From: DATKLX01 sp035542155
GTDB lineage: Bacteria; Chloroflexota; Anaerolineae; Anaerolineales; Anaerolineaceae
Reading direction: 5' to 3'
NCBI GenBank assembly: GCA_035542155.1
Contig: DATKLX010000169.1
Location: forward strand, 1-57,379
Length of the DNA stretch: 57,379 nt
Shown one piece after another: positions 51,298 through 57,379 of this stretch; position 1 is the stretch's first letter, and each line of letters starts with the position of its first letter. A program made the position numbers and the translations under genes. The notes under the pieces were generated by a model that saw only the letters and a program-made list of their open reading frames with translations, ran no database searches and was not told where the DNA came from.

Positions 51298-52272
51298 TCA
51301 AATTGAGTATCGCTCGTACCAGTCTGGGAGGAAGTCGGGGGCAGTATAGTAGTGGGTCCAGGGACGAGCCAATGCGTCGCACAGAGCGCTCAGGCGGGAC
51401 ATGCGCTCGTAGGCCAGGCCGCGCAGGAACGATTCACGCTCGTAGCCGGATACGATTGGAGCTTCCTTCCAGACGGCCCGTCCGGCTGCCACCCCTGAGG
51501 CGCCCGCCGCGCAGGCAATTTCCACCTGGCGCAGATAGACCTCAAAATCGACCGCGGCCGAGAGCAGCACCCAGGGGATGGGGCAAATATCCGTCAGCTC
51601 CTGGCAGGCCGCCAGCCATTCTCGCTCATTCTTCACTGCGGTGATGTCGATCGGGAACTCCGCTTTGAGGATATCCACCCCGAGCGGGGCCAACCGCCGT
51701 GCGGTCTCCAGCACGACCCGCCGGCGCTCCGCGCTGGAAAGCCGTTTCACCGCCGGATCGAGGGAATAGGAAAGAGGCTCGAGGAAAAGGGGGATATCTT
51801 CGGCCATGCAATCATTGCCCACCTGTCGGACCAGATCCTCGATGCTTCCCGCGGCGGCCGAATCGGGATGGTAGTAAACGAGCAGCTTGACCGCGCTGGC
51901 GCCCATCCGACGCGCCTTGGAGACGCTCCAACCCGGCAAGATCTGACTGCCGCGAGCGGCTGGATCGCCGGTATACCCGGTCTCTTCGAGAGCCACCATC
52001 AGCCCGGTGCTGCCCGGCAGCGAGCGAGAGGCGGTCGCCTGCGCAGCGCTAAACTGGGGGTCTAAAAGGACCGCGCTGGCGGCAGGCGCCAGGTAAGACA
52101 CAACGAGATTCTTAAAAGCCACCAATTCCTCATCGCTCACCGTGTCCGGGGCATCTGGGCGAAGGAGGTGGCGTAAATTATTGCGGTGGTCCAAAGCTAA
52201 TACAGCAATAGTCCCCCGCCGGGTCGAGCACTGCTGCAAGCCGCGCATTTTTCCAATCGTTATCTCAGACAT
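51298..52272 (-). CDS. LacD-like class I aldolase
   Basis: 324 residues, TIM barrel. TIAVLALDHRNNLRHLLRPD near the N-terminus, LGVDILKAEFPIDI with the Schiff-base lysine, and PWVLLSAAVDFEVYLRQVEIA then GASGVAAGRAVWKE match the tagatose-1,6-bisphosphate/sulfofructose-phosphate aldolase family. Which sugar phosphate is used is unknown; no sugar operon is next to it. Confidence 0.8.
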   Translation of the reverse strand: MSEITIGKMRGLQQCSTRRGTIAVLALDHRNNLRHLLRPDAPDTVSDEELVAFKNLVVSYLAPAASAVLLDPQFSAAQATASRSLPGSTGLMVALEETGYTGDPAARGSQILPGWSVSKARRMGASAVKLLVYYHPDSAAAGSIEDLVRQVGNDCMAEDIPLFLEPLSYSLDPAVKRLSSAERRRVVLETARRLAPLGVDILKAEFPIDITAVKNEREWLAACQELTDICPIPWVLLSAAVDFEVYLRQVEIACAAGASGVAAGRAVWKEAPIVSGYERESFLRGLAYERMSRLSALCDALARPWTHYYTAPDFLPDWYERYSI

Positions 52273-52400
52273 GGTCTTTCCTCCTCATTCAATATAAACT
52301 GATTCTATACCACAGATTAGATTCCAGATGACACAAAATTCAAGCTCTTTGGGATCCGCCGTGGTATAACCCTCTTCACACGTATTCCCAATGAACCAAT

Positions 52401-53465
52401 TCACCAAGTTTCATGTCCAACCAGGTCTTGCTCGTTTATCTTGAGCAGGCGAGCAGCGTTGCGGTAATAGACCTGAGCCAGAACTTCGTCGGGCAGGTTC
52501 AGGCCGTAAATGTTCCAACGGCCCTGGTCAGGGACCGGCCGGGTGGAGTAGCTGAAATACTCGTCTGCTGTCTCGAGGAAGCGGTACATGATCCGGTAAG
52601 CCGCCAGATCCGGGCCAAGGTCGGAGCCAAACAGGATTCGATCGGCATAATCCAGGAAGAACTTCCGGGCGCGGTAGGGTTGGCGGCCCAACTCGGCGAT
52701 CCGCGCAGCGATGTCGACGAAAAAATTCGGGCAGCGGTCCAGGAAGGCGCCGACCCACTCGAGGTTTTCCGCATAGCAACCGAGGTGAGCGCCGATGAAA
52801 ACCGTCCCCGGGTGGCGCTGGACCAGGCGAGCGAGCGCTTCCACGGTCTCCAGGAAGGGAGGGAAGGGTGGGCTGGGGAACTGCCAATCGGGGTGAGCGT
52901 GCAGCTCTTCCCAGCGCTCGTTGGTCGCGTCCAGTGGGTCGAAAAAGGCGACCGGGTCGGCGACGTGGATCAGCACCGGCAGGTCCAGCTCACCGGCGGT
53001 CGACCAGACCGGGTCCAGGCGAGGGTCATCCACCGCGACCAGGCGGTCCTGATCGTCGCGGACGATCAGGCCAAATGGCTTCCAGATCTTCAAGCCCTGG
53101 GCGCCTCGAGCGGCCTGGGATCGCAGGCGCTCCGCGGCCCATTCGGGGAAGCAGTTTCCCTGCGCTTTCCAGGCAGACCACTCCACGCCACAAAAGACCT
53201 GGAAACGCTCGGGCGCGGCATTTTTCAGGCGGTCGAGGTGTGCATTGAACACGTCCTCGCCCCAGCCGCCATCCAGATCAACGTATACGCGCACGCCGCC
53301 GGCATCCAACTGGTCGAGCAGCTCGGCGACCGGGCGGTGGATCCAGCCTCCGCCAAACTCATCTCCCAGGTGATTATGGGCGTCGATAACGGGAAACCGG
53401 GGGCGGGTAATGAGCGTTTGGGACGCGACCAGCCTGGAACGGGGTTGATATTCAGAAAGTTCCAT
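52401..53465 (-). CDS. amidohydrolase-family protein (Amidohydro_2)
   Basis: 354 residues. FPVIDAHNHLGDEFGGG provides the HxH metal pair, LIHVADPVAFFDP another histidine, VFIGAHLGCYAENLEWV another, and RILFGSDLGPDLAAYRIMY the catalytic aspartate. This is the ACMSD/decarboxylase-like branch of the superfamily. Substrate unknown. It is followed upstream by a terminator of the LuxR gene, so it is a separate unit. Confidence 0.85.
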   Translation of the reverse strand: MELSEYQPRSRLVASQTLITRPRFPVIDAHNHLGDEFGGGWIHRPVAELLDQLDAGGVRVYVDLDGGWGEDVFNAHLDRLKNAAPERFQVFCGVEWSAWKAQGNCFPEWAAERLRSQAARGAQGLKIWKPFGLIVRDDQDRLVAVDDPRLDPVWSTAGELDLPVLIHVADPVAFFDPLDATNERWEELHAHPDWQFPSPPFPPFLETVEALARLVQRHPGTVFIGAHLGCYAENLEWVGAFLDRCPNFFVDIAARIAELGRQPYRARKFFLDYADRILFGSDLGPDLAAYRIMYRFLETADEYFSYSTRPVPDQGRWNIYGLNLPDEVLAQVYYRNAARLLKINEQDLVGHETW

Positions 53466-53478
53466 GAGGCCTCCTTGG

Positions 53479-53515
53479 GAAAAGAAAAGCAGCGCCGAAG
53501 GCTCCGGTCGCTGCT
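53479..53515 (-). terminator. Rho-independent terminator of the LuxR-type regulator
   Basis: On the minus strand, AGCAGCG (53515-53509) and CGCTGCT (53494-53488) form the outer stem, with an inner CCG/CGG pairing, followed directly by TTTTCTTTTC. It lies 29 bases after the regulator stop at 53544. Confidence 0.75.
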
Positions 53516-53543
53516 GTATATGGGCAATCTCGGGGTAGTCCGG

Positions 53544-54176
53544 TTACACCAGCCTGTCGCGGATGGCGCGAACCGCAGCGTCTACCCGGGAGGAAACCCC
53601 CAGTTTCTTGAACATCGAATCGAGGTATTTTTCGACCGTTTTCTCGCTGATCCCCAGCTCAGAGCCAATCCCCTGGTTAGTTTTTCCATCGGTCAGCAGG
53701 CGGAGCACCTCGATTTCGCGTGGGGTAAGCCGCCTGGAATTTCCATCCTCCTCTTTCATCCAATCGGCGACGCGGGCGGCGACCTTACGGCTCAGCCAGC
53801 CCTGCTCCCCCCGGGCTACCCCGAGCACCGCATCGACGATCATCTCAGGCGCCTCATCCTTCGTGAGGTACCCGGCCGCGCCCTGCTCGAGGATGCGCAG
53901 GATATACTGCTTGTCGTCGAACGCGCTCAGGGCCAGAACGCGCACCGAAGATTTGCTGGCATGCAGCCTGCGGGCAATGTCGACGCCTGCCAGACCAGGC
54001 AGCTCCATATCCAGCAGCAGGACGTCCGGGTTCGTCGCCTCGACCAGGCGTAGAACTTCGGTACCTGAGCCGGTTTCGCCAACGATCTGTATCTCTTCCG
54101 ATTGGTTGAGAAGGTTCTTAATGCCGGCCCGAACGATGGGATGATCATCAACCAGAACCACTCGGACTGGGGCCAT
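53544..54176 (-). CDS. LuxR/NarL-type response regulator
   Basis: 210 residues. Receiver domain: VVLVDDHPIVRAGIKNLL, DVLLLDMELPGLAGVDIARR with the phospho-acceptor Asp54, and the lysine in YLTKDEAPEMIV. DNA-binding domain (145-205): RLTPREIEVLRLLTDGKTNQ then GIGSELGISEKTVEKYLDSMFKK. The cognate kinase is not in the window. Probably a transcription activator. Confidence 0.95.
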   Translation of the reverse strand: MAPVRVVLVDDHPIVRAGIKNLLNQSEEIQIVGETGSGTEVLRLVEATNPDVLLLDMELPGLAGVDIARRLHASKSSVRVLALSAFDDKQYILRILEQGAAGYLTKDEAPEMIVDAVLGVARGEQGWLSRKVAARVADWMKEEDGNSRRLTPREIEVLRLLTDGKTNQGIGSELGISEKTVEKYLDSMFKKLGVSSRVDAAVRAIRDRLV

Positions 54177-54362
54177 TCCCTTCCTCCACGTTTTTCGTTG
54201 AATTCAAGCAGGCAAACCAGACCCCATTATTCAATGGACAATCCAACATGGAACAAATATATTGTACCTGATCCGGCAGTCGATGTCCACTGTGTTGATT
54301 CTGGCCAGAAAGATCACCCTCCTCGATTTCTGGGACCACCTCGTAAAGCGGCTCAGACTTGC

Positions 54363-54890
54363 TCAAACAGAGGGCGTCTCCGTGATGCTGATCGAGCGGA
54401 TCCTGACGCCTGGATACGACGGGCGGGATGGATCACGAGGCGGGATTGACATCAACACGTCCATGCCTTCGATCACCTGGCCAAATACGTTGTGTTTATT
54501 ATCCAGCCAGGGAGTGGGCACATGCGTGATGAAAAACTGGGACCCATTGGTATTCGCGCCAGCGTTTGCCATGGAGAGCACGCCGGGTTTGTCGTGGCGG
54601 AGAGAGGGATCGAACTCGTCCCGGAAACGGTATCCAGGGCCGCCCATGCCGGTGCCGGTAGGATCGCCGCCCTGGGCCATAAAATTGGCGATCACACGGT
54701 GGAAGATGGTATCGTCATAGAAGCCTTCGCGGGCCAGGAAGACGAAGTTGTTGACCGTATTGGGCACTTTATCGGCGAACAACTTTACGACGATATCGCC
54801 TTTCTCGGTATGGATGGTCGCACTATAGTTTTTCTTTAGATCCAGGGTGAAATCTGGGGACTTGGACCACTGCTTTTGTTTGACTGGCAT
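54363..54890 (-). CDS. cyclophilin-type peptidyl-prolyl isomerase
   Basis: 175 residues. Signature segments are FHRVIANFMAQGGDPTGTG, the catalytic-arginine loop, plus FRDEFDPSLRHDKPGVLSMA and GSQFFITHVPTPWLDNKHNVFG. It catalyses proline isomerisation in the cytoplasm; there is no signal peptide. The interval to the response-regulator gene (54177-54362) carries no convincing gene. Confidence 0.95.
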   Translation of the reverse strand: MPVKQKQWSKSPDFTLDLKKNYSATIHTEKGDIVVKLFADKVPNTVNNFVFLAREGFYDDTIFHRVIANFMAQGGDPTGTGMGGPGYRFRDEFDPSLRHDKPGVLSMANAGANTNGSQFFITHVPTPWLDNKHNVFGQVIEGMDVLMSIPPRDPSRPSYPGVRIRSISITETPSV

Positions 54891-55025
54891 AGACTGGTTC
54901 GCTCCTATCGTTGATCGAAAGTGTATCTATTTTACTACCGAGAATAGTATTCGTTTCGGGGATGGAACGAATGGAACGAATTATTTCTCTATCTGATATA
55001 CAATAGTCCCCAAAGGAAGAGGGAC

Positions 55026-56768
55026 ATGGAAAAGAAGACCGCGCACACGCACTTCAGCAACCAGCAACTGGCGGAGACTTTCCGGCTGATCGCCGATTTG
55101 TTGGAGATCAAGGGCGAGGTGATCTATAAAGTCCTCGCCTACCGCAAGGCAGCGGATAGCCTGGAGCACATGGGGCAAAGCGCGGAGGAGCTGTGGCAGG
55201 AGAACAGGCTGGGCGAGATCCCGGGGGTGGGCAAGGCCATCTCCGAGAAGATGGACGAGCTGTTCAGCACCGGGCAGCTCCAGTTCCTGGAGAAATTGAA
55301 GGCGGAGGTACCGGTGGGGCTGGCCGAGCTGCTCCAGGTGCCAGACGTGGGCCCCAAGAAGGCAAAGATGTTCTGGAAAGAGCTGGGGGTGACCAACGTC
55401 GCCGAGCTGGAGACCGCCGCGCGGGCGGGCAAGCTCCGCGATCTGCCCGGGATGGGAGAAAAAAGCGAGGCGCGCATCCTGGCCGGGCTGGAAGCTCTGT
55501 CGCGGCGCACCACGCGCACCCCCCTGGGCGTGGCCTGGCCGTTCGCCAACGAGATCGCCCGGTGGCTGGGCTCGCTGCCGGGGGTGGTCGCGGCGAACCC
55601 GGCGGGGAGCCTGCGGCGGATGCGCGAGACCGTCGGCGACCTGGACATTTCCGCGGCGACTGAAGATCCCGCCCCAGTCATGGACGCCTTTATCCACCAC
55701 CCGCGGGTGATCGAGGTCTTCGCCGTGGGGGACGTCAAATCCTCGGTCGAGTTCGACAACCACCTGCGAGCGCAGCTCTGGCTGCACCGCCCCGAGCAGT
55801 ACGGCACCGCCCTGCTCTACGCAACCGGGTCCAAAGACCACAACGTGCGCCTGCGCGAGATCGCCCAGACGATGAAGCTATCCCTCTCAGACCGCTCATT
55901 CCTCCAGCCAGACGGGTCGGAAAAGTTCTACGCGACCGAGGAGGAGGTCTATGCTGTGCTGGGGCTGCCGTGGATACCGCCCGAGCTGCGCGAAGACCGT
56001 GGCGAGATTCAGGCAGCGAAAGCCGGCAGGCTGCCCCACCTGATCGAGGTGAAGGACATCGTCGCCGAGCTACACTCGCACTCGACCTGGAGCGACGGGC
56101 AGGCCAGCATCCTGGAAATGGCCCAGGCAGCACAGCAGCGCGGGCTGAAAGCGATCGCGATCACCGACCACTCGCACAGCCTGGGGGTCACCGGGGGGAT
56201 GACTGCCGAGGACATCCGGGCGCGGATGGCCGAAGTGCGGGAGGCGCAGGCCAAAATGGGGGATTCGTTCACCATCCTGCAGGGCGCCGAGGTGGAGATC
56301 CGTAACGACGGGCGGCTGGACTATCCGGACGAGGTGCTGGCCGAGCTGGACGTGGTCATCGCCTCGCTGCACACCGGACTGCGCCAGCCCAAAGAACAGG
56401 TCACCGCGCGGCTGATCAAGGCCATCCAAAACCCGCACGTGGACATCATCGGACACCCCACCGGGCGGCTGATCCCCGACCGCGAAGGGGCGGACCTGGA
56501 CATGAACCCGGTGCTGCAGGCGGCGAAAGAGAGCGGCGTGGCGCTGGAGATCAACGCCAATCCTTCCCGCCTGGACCTGGACGACATCCAATCGCGGCGG
56601 GCGATCGAGATGGGCATCCCGCTCTCGATCAACACCGACGCACACTCTCCAGACAACCTCGACTTTCTGATGTACGGGGTGGCGACGGCTCGCCGTGGCT
56701 GGGTTGAGCCGCAACACGTGATCAACGCCTGGCCGGTCGAGAAACTGGTCCAGTGGCTGAAAAGATAA
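55026..56768 (+). CDS. polX: PolX: DNA polymerase X with PHP domain
   Basis: 580 residues. N-terminal helical and HhH segments (EIPGVGKAISEKMDEL), Pol X palm with GSLRRMRETVGDLDIS (Asp205 and Asp207), then at 250 a Gln where the family has Asp: the segment VEFDNHLRAQLWLHRPEQYG aligns without gaps to the DLR segment, so the third metal-binding aspartate is missing. The PHP domain (from ~345) is intact: ELHSHSTWSDGQASILEMA, ITDHSHSLGVTGG and GHPTGRLIPDREGADLDMN. The PHP nuclease may be active while nucleotide addition is doubtful. Confidence 0.9.
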   Translation: MEKKTAHTHFSNQQLAETFRLIADLLEIKGEVIYKVLAYRKAADSLEHMGQSAEELWQENRLGEIPGVGKAISEKMDELFSTGQLQFLEKLKAEVPVGLAELLQVPDVGPKKAKMFWKELGVTNVAELETAARAGKLRDLPGMGEKSEARILAGLEALSRRTTRTPLGVAWPFANEIARWLGSLPGVVAANPAGSLRRMRETVGDLDISAATEDPAPVMDAFIHHPRVIEVFAVGDVKSSVEFDNHLRAQLWLHRPEQYGTALLYATGSKDHNVRLREIAQTMKLSLSDRSFLQPDGSEKFYATEEEVYAVLGLPWIPPELREDRGEIQAAKAGRLPHLIEVKDIVAELHSHSTWSDGQASILEMAQAAQQRGLKAIAITDHSHSLGVTGGMTAEDIRARMAEVREAQAKMGDSFTILQGAEVEIRNDGRLDYPDEVLAELDVVIASLHTGLRQPKEQVTARLIKAIQNPHVDIIGHPTGRLIPDREGADLDMNPVLQAAKESGVALEINANPSRLDLDDIQSRRAIEMGIPLSINTDAHSPDNLDFLMYGVATARRGWVEPQHVINAWPVEKLVQWLKR

Positions 56769-56851
56769 AAAGATTTACCCCAGAGAGCAGAGACGCTTCT
56801 ACTTGTAACTGATCCCAAAATAGACTATTATTCAATTAGATAGATTATGTG

Positions 56852-56879
56852 GCCTTTCCGGTCGAAAGGCTGTTTTTTT
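56852..56879 (+). terminator. Rho-independent terminator of polX
   Basis: GCCTTTC (56852-56858) and GAAAGGC (56864-56870) pair around a CGGTC loop and are followed by TGTTTTTTT. It lies 83 bases after the polX stop. Confidence 0.9.
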
Positions 56880-56947
56880 CCGTTTTACGAATTGAATAAA
56901 AGATGAGCTCACGGGCAGGCTGAAGAGCATCGGAGAGGGAGGGTCGA

Positions 56948-57379
56948 ATGCTGCAATTGAGAGTGGTTCAGGCCGAATTTGGAGACTGTTTGATTCTGGA
57001 GTACGGCAGCGCCGAACAGCCCCGCTTTGTGCTGATCGACGGCGGCCCGGAAGGGACGTACGAAAACCATCTCCGCTTCGAGCTAGAGCGTATTGTCCAG
57101 AATGGGGGTTTCATGGACCTGGCGGTGCTCAGTCACGTGGACAACGACCACATTATCGGCCTGCTGGCGCTGTTTGTGGAGCTGGACAAGAATCGCAGCG
57201 CCCACCAACCCGACTTCATCGCCATCAACGGGCTGTGGCACAACGCCTTCGAGCGCACGATAGGCGCGGGGAGTGAGGTTGGGGTGGCGAAGGTCGGGGC
57301 CAGCTTCGCCCCCGGCTCGCCGCTGCTCTCGTTTCTCCCCCATTCCAATGAGATCGCTTTTGGCATCAGCGAGGGCAAC
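56948..57379 (+). CDS. metallo-beta-lactamase-fold protein, partial
   Basis: The first 144 codons of a gene cut by the window end. The ATG follows GGAGAGGGAGGG. LQLRVVQAEFGDCLILEYG, then LIDGGPEGTYENHL and LAVLSHVDNDHIIGLLALF contain the MBL-fold metal motif (HxxxDH). This resembles ComEC-like MBL proteins, some of which lie in stress or defence clusters; the rest of the protein and its neighbours are outside the window, so no role is given. Confidence 0.8.
   Translation, partial: MLQLRVVQAEFGDCLILEYGSAEQPRFVLIDGGPEGTYENHLRFELERIVQNGGFMDLAVLSHVDNDHIIGLLALFVELDKNRSAHQPDFIAINGLWHNAFERTIGAGSEVGVAKVGASFAPGSPLLSFLPHSNEIAFGISEGN

Noticed and set aside
54148..54366. 72-codon minus-strand frame between cyclophilin and the LuxR regulator
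   Set aside because: TTG start, no ribosome site, no conserved pattern, and it overlaps the regulator start.
1..57379. Reassigned UGA codon (for Trp or Gly) as an explanation for the in-frame TGAs
   Set aside because: Many genes here end in TGA at natural family ends (for example 1440, 2861, 27935), and only two internal TGAs were found, both at catalytic cysteines.
1..57379. CRISPR arrays, tRNA/rRNA genes, transposases, phage genes
   Set aside because: No regularly spaced direct repeats, no cloverleaf-like sequence noticed in the gaps, and no recognisable mobile-element protein. A tRNA scan was not possible, so this is by reading only.

Overview
The window looks like a chromosomal segment of a GC-rich member of the Chloroflexota, most probably Anaerolineae. 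This is inferred from gene content and style: a complete heme operon containing hemQ, a four-gene succinate dehydrogenase, secreted proteins with a V-[FY]-L-P-[LV]-[VI] motif near a low-complexity stretch, and a non-canonical S41 protease. No rRNA, tRNA, CRISPR array, insertion sequence or phage gene was found. About 60 protein genes are present, mostly on the minus strand in short overlapping operons.

Layout. 1-6.6 kb: secreted hydrolase, HEAT protein, GNAT enzymes, flavodoxin, B12-type radical SAM protein, and an alkylmercury-lyase-like gene interrupted in frame by TGA. 6.7-14.8 kb: response regulator, two-gene chromate transporter, DinB, NTF2-like and VOC proteins, a CAP-domain secreted protein and membrane proteins. 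15.1-18.5 kb: sdhA-C-D-B. 18.8-24.1 kb: secreted sialidase-like protein, DUF1801, DUF362, RidA and a seven-heme cytochrome. 24.3-35.3 kb: hemQ-hemH-hemY/cgoX-hemA-hemC-hemD-hemB-radical SAM-hemE-hemL, a coproporphyrin-type heme pathway. 35.6-36.9 kb: a MerR-like regulator divergent from a stand-alone MvhD-like protein, with three regularly spaced half-sites between them. 37.0-40.5 kb: a vWA / PP2C phosphatase / Ser-Thr kinase triad of the TerY-P type. 40.6-45.9 kb: transporters, 6-phosphogluconate dehydrogenase and two cyclic-di-AMP-receptor-like proteins. 46.0-49.9 kb: CopC-CopD-cytochrome c fusion, a TolB-like lipoprotein and a peroxiredoxin-glutaredoxin fusion with an in-frame TGA at the peroxidatic cysteine. 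50-57.4 kb: S41 protease, aldolase, amidohydrolase, LuxR-type regulator, cyclophilin, PolX, and a partial metallo-beta-lactamase-fold gene.

The most notable result is two probable selenoproteins that a standard gene caller would split or truncate. In the MerB-like protein (5934-6620) and the peroxiredoxin (49153-49902), a single TGA lies where the family has its catalytic cysteine. Homologous sequence continues in the same frame, and a hairpin follows at the distance expected of a bacterial SECIS element. TGA is an ordinary stop in many other genes here, so a recoded genetic code is not the explanation. The organism should therefore encode selA, selB, selC and selD elsewhere.

Other points: PolX lacks its third polymerase aspartate, the S41 protease lacks the catalytic lysine, one EamA transporter has a nonsense codon before its last helix, and intergenic hairpins share an AATAGAGAACAG core. 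Functional names rest on motif and family recall only; no database search was possible.
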